From assembly GCA_946811695.1 (NCBI GenBank), contig OX328128.1, positions 80,962,561 through 81,026,560 on the forward strand: 64,000 bases of DNA, given 5' to 3'. Below are positions 31,502 to 43,007 of the stretch, piece by piece. The notes below the pieces were generated by a model. It was not told the origin of the DNA. It did not search any database and saw only the letters and a list, made by a program, of their open reading frames with translations. Origin of the DNA: Gonocerus acuteangulatus. Its lineage: Eukaryota > Arthropoda > Insecta > Hemiptera > Coreidae. Both the position numbers and the translations under genes were made by a program. Numbering within the stretch: position 1 is the first letter of the stretch; each line of letters opens with the position of its first letter.

Positions 31502-32744
31502 CTGTTCGCTCTCTAGCTAGAAGACGAATGGTCCGATTTTGACGAAATTTGGTACAAAAATCCTTCGTCCAATTTGAAAGGTCAAGTTCGTTAACCAGCA
31601 AAATCCGCCTACTGGAAGATGGCGTTTGGGGCGAAATTCGCGCAAAAAAAATCGTAACGCTTACGTTTTTGAGTTCATAAGCTTCTAAGTACTCGTTTTA
31701 TATGATTCCTGGGCTAGGAAAACGAATGAAACCATTTTCAAGGCGATAGCTTTTACCGTTTTCGAGAAAATTGGAAAAATATTTTTTGAATACCGTTTTT
31801 GGTTTGGGTACTTAGAATCATGGGATTCAGTTGAAACATTTTCTGCATGTTCTACTTTCATCAAAACTAATATGTTGAAATTTTGGTTACGTTTGGAGTT
31901 AAGGAAGGGTTAGAATAAAATATTTTATTAACAGACTTAAAAAGTTTTGGTAACTTTGTATATTTTCCTTAATATCTCGAAAAAGGTTGAGAATCTTGGT
32001 AAACGAAACAATACCATTAGAAAGCTTACTAAATGCTCTACAAAAAAGGTTCTCATGAAAGTTTTGATTAGGCGATGTCAATCGGAGAAATAAGTGCTTA
32101 AAACATTAAAGTAATTGATTTCGCTTATTCGAAATGTTCTTTTTGTCTGTTTTTATTCCTTGTTATTTTTTAATTGCTTATAGTTGGATAATGTATTTTA
32201 CAATAAAACAGATTAGGCAAAATAAGAAAAACAATTCATTGTTAGAAATATAGCTTGCCAAGAGAAAAAGATTCGTTGACGTCTTTTGAATATTTTCAAT
32301 TGCCTTTATGCTGTTGGTTTTTTTGTTTTATTTTTTAATTGATTTTATCTGTAGAATTATTACTATAGTAAAAGAACACAGGAATGTGTGAAAATATTTG
32401 ATATTTTCCAATTCATTGAAACGTATGAAATGAAGTATCGGTAGAAGAGGATTCTAGGGTCTTGCGGACCTGACCCCAGGTATAGCCAGCCATAAAACCC
32501 TTTGAACAAAGGCCGAGGAAAATATTATCTGTTTCTATTCTATGCTTTTCAAATGAGAATAGGGATATGAACAGGAACCGGGGTCTCCCGTGGTCTAATG
32601 GCTAGCGCCTTGGATTCATAAGCGGGAGATGGTGGGTTCGATTCCCAACCTCCGGCAGGAATGTTATCATCCCACGGCTCGCTGTTGAAATTCCTCGCTA
32701 CACCCTGGATGTCGGCGCTAATGACCTAGATGTAGATGTGCCGG

Positions 32745-32791
<47 letters not shown>

Positions 32792-32833
32792 AACCGCGCT
32801 AAGATGACGCAGTTCCTGCGAGTCGGACTTTTT
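31287..32833 (-). mobile_element. Family A element, copy 3, full length, with nested SINE
   Basis: The 3' hairpin lies at the left (TTTTAGCGCGGTTCCTCCCT and GGGAGGAACCCCGC), then the AT tract (31428-31498), the conserved blocks, and at the right the head GCAGTTCCTGCGAGTCGGAC. A tRNA-SINE with an A tail (32581-32789) is inserted in the left-head region, duplicating GGAACCG. Confidence 0.88.
32581..32789 (+). mobile_element. tRNA-derived SINE, copy 1, with A tail
   Basis: GGAACCG is duplicated on both sides (32574-32580, 32790-32796), splitting the AGCGCGGTTCC motif of family A copy 3. It begins GGGTCTCCCGTGGTCTAATG (A box) and has a B box GGGTTCGATTCCC. The body ends GGCGCTAATGACCTAGATG and TGTGCCGG before 46 or so A residues. 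Same family as 35138-35286. Confidence 0.9.
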
Positions 32834-33640
32834 ATAAGATCTAGAAGATGCTTTTATAAAAATTCAAACGAGGTATTTTTGTGTAAGGCAATGCTAGTGG
32901 AACATGTAAAAGATAAAAAATGATCAAAATCAGCCACCATTTGTCGATTGGAATGGAATGGCCAACTTAAACGCTGTTAATAGTCATTATGAGCTTAAGG
33001 AGTCATTTCTGACCTATATTACCGTTGACTTTTTGCTTCTTTATGACTATTAGATTCGAAATATGCAATTAAAAAATTCACCTTGAATAAAATTTCAAGG
33101 TCAATTTTGCGGGGGTTAATATGGGGGTTATTTTCCCCGATTTCGCATTGGAGAATATTATGGTTAAGTTTTGTATGGTCCTGTTTAAAAAAAAATCGTA
33201 ATTGAAAGTGACGGTGCGTAAGACGAGCTACCATTTGTAATGTGTAGTAAATGTTAACATATTTTGTATACGGTGCCAGTCCACGTATTTCAAGGGAACA
33301 TAATATATTTTTAAAACAACAGCGTTCCACATATTATGTGGATTAGAGCTGGAAAACTCTACATCTTAAATGCTGATATTAGAAACAGGAAAAAACGCGC
33401 GTGAATGTGAATGACAAAATAAAAAAAAAAAAAAACGTTACCAAGAACGTGTTTTTACATTCGGCAGGACAGGATTAACGGTTATATCTGCCTTTATTTA
33501 TGTTTTTTTTTTTTCTTTTATCACCTTAAAAAAATGTTTATTTCTTATATTACCTTTATTACTGATTCTTCTGGATTTTAATATAGACTGTATTACATTG
33601 TTTTTGTTTACGTTACAATTGTATAGTCACTGTAGTTTCG
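32834..33640. other. AT-rich sequence without a recognised gene
   Basis: A minus-strand ORF of 103 codons (33019-33330) is the longest but has no motif I recognise. It is flanked by AT-rich DNA, and I leave it unassigned. An A run lies near 33420-33434. Confidence 0.4.
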
Positions 33641-33704
33641 TTGAGTTGTAAGTAATACAGTGGACTTCATTTCACATGGCGAGGCGAACCAGTATATAAC
33701 GTAG

Positions 33705-33850
33705 CTATTCACGGCGATACCGATACCAAACCTGCAATACTCCACGATGCCGATGCCAAACCCCTCTGTACTCGGCGATGCCGATGCCAAATATTATTTT
33801 ACTCGGCGATGCCGATGCGGCACGATGCCGATGCCGGTGTTCGGAATGAG
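33705..33850 (+). repeat. Degenerate GATGCCGATGCC-rich tandem repeat
   Basis: Three to four units of about 36-40 bp contain CGGCGATGCCGATGCCAAA with different linkers. GC content is visibly above that of the flanks. It could be part of a DNA transposon with end TAGAGACCTGC on the minus strand near 33932-33942, but I found no partner end. Confidence 0.65.
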
Positions 33851-34947
33851 TATGAGTACACATAAAGTAATCGAGGTACTCGTCCCATGAGTATACCTAC
33901 TCGTGATTACGCGATGCCATACTTACTCGTGCAGGTCTCTAGTAAGTACCCATTTTTTTTAAAATTAAAGCTAAGAAAATTTAGAACAACTTTGTTCATT
34001 CACATTTATGTTTTTTGTTTCCCTTGTTTATTAAAATACGTGGAAAGATGGTTAACAACCATCCAAATTTTATAACCTTCCAATCTTTATAACCTTCGAA
34101 TGCTTATAACCTTCTATCTACCTTTCTTACAAACGAAACATCAATCAATAAAGAGGCTTCTTTATTACTGCAAGGATTTAGAATTCCGAAAAAAAAAAAA
34201 AAAAAAAAAAAAACGTAACGGAAAGCGCAAAAAGACACTATGGATGCTTAAGCGCCTATTATTATAATAATATTATCAGGATAAGCTAGAATGGGAGATC
34301 TATTTCCAGCGAAATGTAAAAGATTATGGTGATCAGTGGGACAATAATATTACAGCTTTAGCCGGTAATAACGATAGAATCTTCAGCCATCTGCTATAAA
34401 ACTAAATTATCAAAACAAAAAAAGAAAAAAACTTTATGTCCGAGGATGTGTATGGAATTGAGCGGGGAAGTTAAAACTGACAACTTGACGATATAAATGA
34501 CAATAGGAAAGAGCTAGTGCCATTACTGCTAAAGATGGTCAATTCTAACCCCCCCCCCACTATAGCAGGGTAGAGTAGTGGGGATAACTAGGGACTAAAG
34601 CCCCTTTATGACGTCATAAAGTCACTTCTCTTACTAAATCAGAGCACTTTATGTTCAGTCTCTTCTCGCTTCTAGCTCAACTACAACAACCACATTAAAC
34701 TATAATGGATTTCTAGCAATTAAATTCTGAGAATCACAAAATCATTCTTTAATACTTATAAATTAATCATTGAAATAACAACATTTTAGTATCAATCTAT
34801 GACCATTCGTACTTCTTAGCTATTTCTATCAATTCATTACAGTTTAGGTGGATAATAATAACTATGACAACAGATAGGATCACAGATAAAAAATTAAGAA
34901 TATTCAAAAAAAGAGTTTGCAGTAACAGATACAAATATTTCAAACTA
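33851..34947. other. AT-rich sequence without a recognised gene
   Basis: A homopolymer A run at 34190-34213 and a C run near 34550-34558. No coding region is recognised. Confidence 0.4.
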
Positions 34948-34976
34948 GCTGAATAGCTGTGCTTCGTCACGGCAGA
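34948..34976 (-). repeat. Helitron-like 3' end
   Basis: The minus strand reads CCGTGACGAAGCACAGCTAT and then TCAGCTAGT. The words GAAGCAC...CAGCTAG with T following resemble the family C end at 52890-52922 and the CTRR rule of Helitrons. Only the end is recognisable. Confidence 0.45.
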
Positions 34977-35137
34977 TAAGTAGTTATTAAATTTTGTTAA
35001 ATAATGAATCATCAAAATTAACATAATTTCGTGCAGTTTCCCGTCATACTTCATCAAAAGAAGTAATCAAATTATAATGTTTCTTGACTCTGGTGCGCTC
35101 CGAACCAGTGTCAAGAAACGGAAAACCTATAGATAAC

Positions 35138-35286
35138 GGGGTCTCCCGTGGTCTAGTGGCTATCGCGCTGGATTCATAAGCGGGAGATGGTGGGTTCGAT
35201 TCCCACCTCCGGCAGGAATTTTCTCATCTCAGGGCTCGCTGGGAAAATTCCTCACTGCACCCTGGATATCGGCGCTAATGACCTAA
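35138..35286 (+). mobile_element. tRNA-derived SINE, copy 2, with 16-bp target duplication
   Basis: AAAACCTATAGATAAC occurs on both sides (35122-35137, 35287-35302). The head has an A box (TGGTCTAGTGGCTATCG) and a B box (GGTTCGATTCC) inside a perfect T-arm GTGGG/CCCAC. The 5' end GGGGTCTCCC does not pair with any acceptor strand, so it is not a tRNA gene. The body ends GGCGCTAATGACCTA with a very short A tail. Confidence 0.92.
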
Positions 35287-35302
35287 AAAACCTATAGATA
35301 AC

Positions 35303-37250
35303 CCGTTATGTATATGTTACCGTTAACAGGAGTTTAACCACTACAGGTTAAAATTCGTTGACAATAATAAATGGTCGTTAAAATTTATGTTTCCCCAGTA
35401 GTTGGACTGAGGATGCTAATGGGTGAGGAGGCTGTGCAAGGATTCAGGATATTATTACCTAGGATGGACCATCACCAGGTATAGAGTAAACTCTATGAGG
35501 TACAAAATCACAGTTTATTTCAAGGTCTGCCATCATAGTTGAAATGATCCGTAAATAAAAATAATATTATTAAATATTGATATATATATTAATATTAATA
35601 ATAGATGCAGTACGGTAACAGCTGACCAGTTATCGTCCTAGCAACGCATGCTGCCTAGATGTGCATGTTCTCTTTAAAACAAACTAAAAATCCAAACCCC
35701 TCTAAAAATACTTAAAAATTTCAATATAAAAAAAAATGTTTCTTAGCGAGTGTTCGCATCTTAATCCTTTAAGGGGCAAAGACGACTGAAACCGTCGTAA
35801 GTTCAAAAATTCGCGGCACCGATTCTAATAGCTCGTTGCTCTAATAGTTATCCTGGGACTGTTAAAACTATTTACAACCCTTCCAGCCCCTTTCTACTCC
35901 TTGACAGCCCACATAGCGGTACCTTGTCGTGTTACGGCACCTAGCGTACCCAATTCTGTGATTTTTTTCCACATCTGCCTTCAACAATGTACGTAAAAAA
36001 ATCGTATATCTATATGAAATACTATTGCTTGTTACTTCATCTTTCTGGAATATGTCGCTAGGATGTTATTTATAATTGTTTAGACGAAAGTATGGGTTTT
36101 GTGCTGTAGTGAGACAGGATATGCATTAATTATGGATATTTACACCGGGAAGAGCGAAAAACCACATCCTAATTTAGGCCTAGGAGAACGGATTGTTTTA
36201 TCACAGTTTATTAATTTCCTTACTGCATTATGTAATTATAAATGTCTCAAAGAGTAAAAATATTTCTTCGCAAATTTTAATTTGAGTAAACGCGCTATTG
36301 ATCAAATGTTATAGAAATTGAGAAAATAATTAAGCAAAGAATCCAGAGACCACGGCAACCAACACATGTAAGAAATACCATTATAAGCGCGAAAGATCGC
36401 GTCCGCAACGTGGGAAATGCCTAGATGTGTGTCATGCGGGTTTGCATTCAAGTAGATACTACGTAGACGTACATATGAGCGCACAAACGGCTCAGGCCGT
36501 TTAAAAAAAAAAAAGGAAAAAGTTTAATTTTGCAATAAATGGGCTATGGGGAGTGTTTTAGCAACCAAAAAGAGTCATTTTTTTGCATGGGTTGATTTGT
36601 TTTCCGATGATTGCACCTTAAAGGGTTAAAGGGAGTGTCCATGCAAAATTTCAAACTTTTCCGAGTGAGTGGTATTTCACAAATATATAGTTGATGGCAG
36701 AGAAATAATAATGAATCTTAAACACAAAATATAGAAGCATATTTAAAATCTGAAGTTAAAACTAAAGAATTGTAAATATCAGAGTTAATGCTCCTTACTA
36801 AAGCATAACTACTAATGTTTTTGTTATGACATAGTTTTTTTTAAGGATTTTTATCATTAACATGCCTTAGTGTGGGACATAGGATTTACTTAGTGAAGAG
36901 AAAAGGAAATAACAACGGTATATTAGTCGTAAGGATTATTTTTCCTTTTCGAAATATAGCTCACTTTTTGCAAGAACGTCATATCTCAAAAAATGCAATT
37001 TTTCAGGAGAGCGATTTGAATGTTTATAAGTTAAATAAAATGCACTAAAAATAAATTTTAACTTCTTTATTTAACTTTTTACTATGCAGCAGATCGTGTT
37101 AGACAATACCTTATTTTATTTTTCAGATTGAATGAGATGGACGACATTTTCAAATTTATGACGTTGCTGCTCTAAATTTCATGGACTGAACCTGGATTAA
37201 GTCCAAATATGTCGTTATTGTCACTAAAATAATGTAATGAGGTGTAGATA
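35303..37250. other. AT-rich sequence without a recognised gene
   Basis: Nothing recognised in about 1.9 kb. One short inverted pair surrounds 35073-35118 before the SINE (TTTCTTGACTCTGGT and ACCAGTGTCAAGAAA). Confidence 0.4.
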
Positions 37251-37334
37251 GTACGGCGTCAAAGTGATAAGCAGTCAGGAAGAATTTAGCTACGAAACGT
37301 CAATTAGATTTTTGTGAAGATTTATATTCAGTAG

Positions 37335-37385
37335 GTACGTTTCGACTACACTTTGGTGTAGCTTCATTATAGATGTTAACAGTGT
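37335..37385 (-). ncRNA. Degenerate hammerhead-like motif, left arm
   Basis: Minus strand: TATAATGAAG, stem II GCTACAC/GTGTAGT with a CAAA loop, then CGAAACGTACC. Stem II and GAAACGTA are intact, but the CTGATGA box is reduced to TAATGA, so activity is unlikely. A mirrored copy is at 38265-38315. Confidence 0.5.
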
Positions 37386-37642
37386 TGGGCAAAAATTATT
37401 CAGAATGATGAAAAAAGATTAATGAATAAATGTATTATTTTATTCATGAATGAAGAATAATTACTTTTATTCATTATTCGTTATTCTGTGAGTGAAGTTT
37501 ATGTTTTATTCACAAATTATTCTAATGATCAATCAGAATAAACATATTTTAGAGAATAATGATAGATTTATTATGATATTGGCAGCCGCCAATATGTGTA
37601 TATGTGTGTGTGTGTGTGTGTTTGAGTAGGATTAATCCTACT

Positions 37643-37711
<69 letters not shown>

Positions 37712-37906
37712 ACACATATTTCATCCAGTGTTGGGCATTATTCAAATAAAGTATTATTCGAATGATTATTCAAATACATTTTTAGTGAACGATGAATAAT
37801 TCATTGAATCTTATTCACATGGTACATCATGAATTATTCACAGAATCATTCGTTATTCATCATTCGTTATTATTTATTTCTTGTTGGTCTACTGATTAAT
37901 CCTACT

Positions 37907-38040
<134 letters not shown>

Positions 38041-38264
38041 CATACACATATTTCCGGCTGCTAATATCATAATAAATCTATCATTATTCTCTAAAATATG
38101 TTTATTCTGATTGATCATTAGAATAATTTGTGAATAAAACATAAACTTCATTCACAGAATAACGAATAATGAATAAAAGTAATTATTCTTCATTCATGAA
38201 TAAAATAATACATTTATTCATTAATCTTTATTCATCATTCTGAATAATTTTTGCCCATCACTGT

Positions 38265-38315
38265 TAACATCTATAATGAAGTTACACCAAAGTGTAGTCG
38301 AAACGTACCTACTGA
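38265..38315 (+). ncRNA. Degenerate hammerhead-like motif, right arm
   Basis: Plus strand: TATAATGAAGTTACACCAAA, then GTGTAGTCGAAACGTACC. The same changes as in the left arm are present, so the motif was already decayed when the arms formed, or they are kept alike by conversion. Confidence 0.5.
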
Positions 38316-38394
38316 ACATAAATCTTCACAAAAATCTAATTGACGTTTCGTAGATAAATTCTTCCTGACTGCTTATCACTTTGACTCTAGGAGT

Positions 38395-39264
38395 CTAGGA
38401 GCAAGGCTCGGCTGAATAAGAACCAATGTTGGGCATTGAAAATGGGGCTTAGTCCCTGAAAACGTTTTGCCAATAAAACACTTGTGGGAATTTCCGACCA
38501 TTATTTCATCCTTGGAACATCAATTTTCCACCATCCAGCGATTCGCCAACAATGTTGTCTAGTTACGTATGAGCTTTATACAAGTTAAGTACCACGATTT
38601 GTATTTGTGCTCGTGGGGTGGTACGCATTTTTACGTATTTCTTCGTTGCTATATATACTAAAAATATTTGTTGCAAATTTTTTTGATGAGTACAAACTAT
38701 TTCGAAAATTTTTAGAAATTTCCGTCTTGCCAATATGTTTTCATTTTTACATTTTTTTTTATTTTCTTGTTTTGAGTCGAATGAGACTGCCCTCAGGTTT
38801 CTATATTAATTAGTTCTCGGGATGTTGAATTTCTTTCAATTTTTGGCTATTCGGACCTTCGCAGTGGTTTGCCTAGCACGACAGAGCTCTCAGCTAGCCA
38901 TGGAATTATTTAGAAGCACAACGCTAACCTACCCCTACAGACAAGTAGCCCCACTCTCGCATACATAAGCAGAGGTTTAATACTGTCAAAACAGGGGACT
39001 ATTTACTAGAATCAAAGTTACAGTACCTAGTTAATGGCTTCCCCGAGGGCAGTAAGTTAATTATCTTTAGTAGTTACTGAGAATTATCGAAAATTAGCTA
39101 AAGTGCTTGCTAGTTATTTATTGGACGCTAGAATTATAGGCAAATTCTGTCTAGGTAATTCATGTGAAAAATTATTACTCATTCTATTATATTTCATTAT
39201 TTTTCTGGTAGCATAAAAGCCAGGAGTGATGTCAATATAAAGTTAATTAAACACTTCTATTAAT
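38395..39264. other. Non-coding sequence without a recognised family
   Basis: The word AATGTTGGGCATTGAAAA near 38426 echoes words in the inverted-repeat element before it. No ORF of interest. Confidence 0.4.
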
Positions 39265-39269
39265 TTATT

Positions 39270-39325
39270 GAAACCAGCTTTGCATATTTCACGCCAGTTT
39301 AGGTGGCTCTTCAGGAGCCAAAAAC
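39270..39325 (-). ncRNA. Possible hammerhead-like motif
   Basis: Minus strand: CTGAAGA, stem II GCCA/TGGC, then GTGAAATATGC. The core order is right, but GTC at the cleavage site is not clear and stem I pairs poorly. Listed because of similarity to the better motifs at 14.4-14.7 kb and 49.9 kb. Confidence 0.35.
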
Positions 39326-39349
39326 TCACTACACTACTAATATTAGTCT

Positions 39350-39955
39350 AATTGAGCTAGTCTAGCTTATGGGGAAATTCCAAAAAGGCGAATGAAGTTC
39401 TAACAGTACAAAAAAAAAAGGCAATTCGGACAATATTAAACTTGAGGAGGAACACGTCCTGTAAAAATCACTTTAAAAAATTGAAAATTTTAACAGTACC
39501 AGCTCTATACATTTTAAAGGTTCTAAATATGACAAAAAAACATATCACGTTATATAAAAAACATGGGGATATTCACTCCTATGCCACAAGGCAACGAAAC
39601 CTAATAGCACAGTTTTTAAAAACGGGCTTGCGAACATGGGAGCTACTTTATACAACCAATTACCTAAGGAATTGAAGGAGGAGGATAAGAAGTTATTCTC
39701 CAAAAAATGTAAGAAGTACTTGGCGAAAAATCCCTATTATACAGTTAAAGAATTTTTTTCTACCAACTAACTTCTGGAACATTCATTGCTCTACTTATCA
39801 CCAGCATTTTGATATTTGTTTTAATTGACTTATTGTATGGAAATTGGATATTTTAAAATTATTTAATTTAAATATTTTACTTATTTTTGTTTTGACGTTC
39901 CTATTTCCACTGTTCAGTGGGTTAATGGAAATAAAGATTCATTTATTTATTTAAT
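39350..39955 (+). pseudogene. LINE ORF2 3' end (CR1/Kiri-like) and 3' UTR
   Basis: A frame from about 39395 reads QKKAIRTILNLRRN-like sequence, then SCKNHFKKLKILTVPALYIL, HGDIHSYATRQRNLI and, after a frame change, LYNQLPKELK-like coding with FSKKCKKYL. This HSYxTRxRxxL pattern marks the C-terminus of many CR1-like LINE ORF2 proteins. The 3' UTR ends in TTATTTATTTATTT, a microsatellite-like tail usual for this group in place of poly-A. The ORF at 39442-39675 is one piece of it. Confidence 0.75.
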
Positions 39956-40327
39956 TGAAGATAAACCAAACAGATTATTAAGATTTCCCCCAACCACAAA
40001 ACAAAACCAAAAATGAGGAAGAGCTAATGGAATTGAAGATTTCAGAAAATTCTTTAATCCGCCTAAATTAATTACTAAGAATTCAAACATATGGTTTTTA
40101 GGAGTGAGGAGACATCCACCAACACCACCATCACTAATTTAGACTTATAAATATATCTGTGGAGCGGAAGCCCGCAAAAAGTGCAGGTAAAGAGACGAAG
40201 GAAGGTAATGCGGGTTAGGAGTTGAACATGTGTTAAATGTGTTTGTTGTTTAAAAATTGGCGATTCCAGGTGGCCAGGCCGTATAATTTATAATAATAAA
40301 ATACTTGTGCAAGTAATGGCTTAACTA

Positions 40328-40330
<3 letters not shown>

Positions 40331-40371
<41 letters not shown>

Positions 40372-41015
40372 CTTGAATTAATAACAATTTAAAATCTGTA
40401 CAAGTTATATTGTACAATAATTAATTAAATATATCTCAGTGAATAGAATTTGGAAGGAGCCAACCATTATTGGCACTTCCTAATATATGCTAACATTCAT
40501 ATTTACACAGTTTTTAACCGCTGATAGGGTAGCTGGTCACGGCTAAGTCTCATAAGCCTCCTGGGAAGGTCTTCAGGATGGTTCCGAGTGGAAAGGGATT
40601 GACCTATAGGATTTGGATGTGATGGCAATTTGGAATGGAACGTTAGGAAACGGGATTTTGCGAGGTCTTTTACGAAGGGGATATTTAGGTCGTTGTGTAG
40701 GGTTTTGTTGGAGACATAAAAGGCAGCATTGACTATTCTACGAAAGACTTTAAATTGAAATGTATTGTGTTGCGAGTGTTTTGCAGTTCCCCATAATTCA
40801 AGTCCGCAAGTCCAAATAGGCCTGATTTTAGTTTTTTATATATTGAGTGTGTTTTGTGTCATAAGCTTTGAAGAAGGTGTGTGGGTTCCATGTGTCTGCT
40901 GTCAAGTAGAAGTCCCAGGTAACGTACCTCATTCGATGCTGGAGGTTGACTGTTGCAAATGAAGACAGGAGGGCAAGTGTTCTTATTAAGAGTGAAGTAC
41001 GATATATGTAGAATT
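40331..41015 (-). mobile_element. Jockey-clade LINE, second copy, strongly 5'-truncated
   Basis: The minus strand reads NKNTCPPVFICNSQPPASNE, then VRYLGLLLDSR, matching the RT thumb region of the 1051-4159 element (CPPVHISTQELLLSNEERYL). It continues through YGELQNTRNT-like sequence and the same 3' UTR to a T run of over 40 bases (40331-40371), the A tail of the minus strand. No target duplication is clear. Confidence 0.85.
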
Positions 41016-41149
41016 ATGGATGTGTGGAGTAGCACAAAGGTATGTACATGGAACATGCCCACATTTCTAGCAAAAATGTCAGAAGCATGGAGAGAACAAT
41101 TTTTTTTAGTTATTTGTATTAAGAAAATCTAAAGTCGCAAGAAACAATT

Positions 41150-41215
41150 TTTTTTTCTTCTTCTTTTTAACGGCGCATCGACAAATCTGGGCCATTAGCG
41201 CCGATAGGGACAATC
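41150..41215 (-). repeat. SINE tail fragment
   Basis: Minus strand: CTATCGGCGCTAATGGCCCA, then GATGCGCCGTTAAAAAGAAG, the tail of the SINE family at 32581 and 35138. The tRNA-like head is absent. Confidence 0.7.
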
Positions 41216-41363
41216 ATTTATGCTAGGTTTGTGCACGAGAGATAAGTTTATAGTCAAACAGCATTTGTGTGTACATAAATTACAATAGTTATTTTATTAA
41301 ATTTATTATTTAATTTTGCATGCATTATCTCGCTAGACTACATCCTAAGAAGTAACAGGTTCA

Positions 41364-41738
41364 ATGACTAACCTACACCTATCCAAGTCCATCATATCGG
41401 AAGAAGAGGAACAGAATATGAGAAAGAATGAAAGAAAAGGAGACAATAAGGAAAGAACAACGCAGAAAGAAATGATTGGTACAAACTTACCAATACCACT
41501 CAAGCCTAAAGAGAAAATAAAAACACTCGAGCCTTTCCTTACAATGGACAAACTACAAGATAATGATGCTGATACTGGACAATATGGATATTTGTTTCTG
41601 TATATACATCAAAGTGAGTTATATTGTAAGTTCATATGTATATATGTTAAGGTGAAACACCAAAATCTGGTGAATGTCAACAAACACATAGTAGCTTGGT
41701 GTATGTCCGAAATATTTGTTAAATATCCTTATTTCTGA
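41364..41738 (+). other. Unassigned 124-codon ORF
   Basis: The frame begins MTNLHLSKSIISEEEEQNMR and has a Lys/Glu-rich first half (KNERKGDNKERTTQKEM) and an unrelated hydrophobic second half ending in the 30-bp repeat region. No family is recognised and no stable context is seen, so it may be chance. Confidence 0.2.
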
Positions 41739-41744
41739 TTTTCA

Positions 41745-41880
41745 ACGGTGAATGTCGACATTCACTATGCACTAATGGTGAATGTCGACATTCACCATGC
41801 ACTAATGGTGAATGGTGACATTCACCATGCACTAATGGTGAATGCCGGCATTCACCATGCACTAATGGTGAATGTTGAGC
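41745..41880 (+). repeat. 30-bp tandem repeat, about five units, each a palindrome
   Basis: Units read GGTGAATGTCGACATTCACC followed by ATGCACTAAT. Each contains a 20-bp perfect palindrome, and variants keep it symmetrical in most units (GTCGAC becomes GCCGGC in one unit on both arms). Confidence 0.92.
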
Positions 41881-42149
41881 ATTTCTGAAATTTTCTATTT
41901 TCTTCACCGTAATTCAGTCGCGATACATTTTTCGCCGCTCTTTGTGCGAGGAATGACTAAGAACGTAAAACACACAGTACATTCAAAATGAGAAAGGAAA
42001 CTAATAGTAATAAAAAACTTACTAAATTATGTGAGTCAAATCTTGTTTATTGCAACAACTTAACCAATTATTACACTTTGAATTGCACAAAAGGCCCTTG
42101 TTTTTACAACTGCATTTGTTTGTGGAACACTTTCTTTTGAAATGACAGC

Positions 42150-42605
42150 CCGTCGTAACCTGTCGCTTATGGGCATAGGTGCTATGCTTTTCCGCTCGCA
42201 CTATGATTTGAAATTCATAAAGATCTAAGTCTATAATTGTATTTACAGACTGCACTATCTGCCTCTGTGTTGTTAGTACCTTTTTATAGTCTATGCAAAT
42301 TCTATTAGTAATTTTTATTTTTATTTTTATATTTTTTTAATTATTTCACTTTCAAATTTGTTAACAATTGTTTACTATTGTTTATTCTTATGTATGTATT
42401 TTAAGTGATGAATTGCCCATTTTTGACGAGTTTGTAATACTAGAGTTTTGCAATCTTCTTCAGCGAGAGTAGGGAGCGGGAACGCATAGCAAGTATGCCC
42501 ATAAGCACCTATGCCCATAAGCACCTATGCCCATAAACACCTATGCCCATAAGCACATATGCCCATAAGCACCTATGCCCATAAGCGACAGGTTACGACG
42601 AGCGA
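42150..42605. mobile_element. Foldback-family copy with a 16-bp tandem array
   Basis: Left arm GTCGTAACCTGTCGCTTATG and GGGCATAGGTGCTATGC, right arm GGAACGCATAGCAAGTATGC and CATAAGCGACAGGTTACGAC. The outer words match the region just beyond the 4984-5189 palindrome (AAGCGACAGGCGACGAC). In the right arm the unit ACCTATGCCCATAAGC is repeated about six times (42490-42585). Confidence 0.75.
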
Positions 42606-42639
42606 GGAGGAAAAAATTACCAAAACGTTGCTGTCCCCA

Positions 42640-43006
42640 TCAAAACCTGCCTAAGACTGACAAATCTCACTGAATCCAAGCAGAGAAAACCTTGCCTAAG
42701 ACTGACAAAGCTCACTGAATCCAAGCAGAGAAAACCTTGCCTAAGACTGACAAATCTCACTGAATCCAAGCAGAGAAAACCTTGCCTAAGACTGACAAAT
42801 CTCACTGAATCCAAGCAGAGAAAACCTTGCCTAAGACTGACAAAGCTCACTGAATCCAAGCAGAGAAAACCTTGCCTAAGACTGACAAAGCTCACTGAAT
42901 CCAAGCAGAGAAAACCTTGCCTAAGACTGACAAAGCTCACTGAATCCAAGCAGTGGAAACCTTGCCTTAGACTGACAGAGCTCACTGAATCCAAGCAGAG
43001 AAGAGG
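42640..43006 (+). repeat. 45-bp tandem repeat, about eight units
   Basis: Units read CCTTGCCTAAGACTGACAAA followed by GCTCACTGAATCCAAGCAGA and GAAAA. Copies differ at only a few positions. The minus-strand 125-codon ORF (42617-42994) is the array translated as 15-residue repeats (DSVSFVSLRQGFLCL). Because the unit is a multiple of three it stays open without selection. Confidence 0.93.
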
Positions 43007-43007
43007 A

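Noticed and set aside
33019..33330. 103-codon minus-strand ORF
   Set aside because: No recognisable family, AT-rich codon make-up like the non-coding flanks and no context.
35145..35220. tRNA gene with CAT anticodon
   Set aside because: A and B boxes are good and the T arm is perfect, but the 5' end does not pair with an acceptor strand, and the unit has target duplications and a SINE tail.
41745..41880. CRISPR-like array
   Set aside because: Regularly spaced palindromic repeats, but spacers are identical to each other, so it is a simple tandem repeat in a eukaryotic genome.
42490..42600. CRISPR-like array
   Set aside because: 16-bp direct repeats without spacers.
42617..42994. 125-codon repeat protein
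   Set aside because: The 45-bp unit is a multiple of three, so the frame stays open by arithmetic; no evidence of selection or context.
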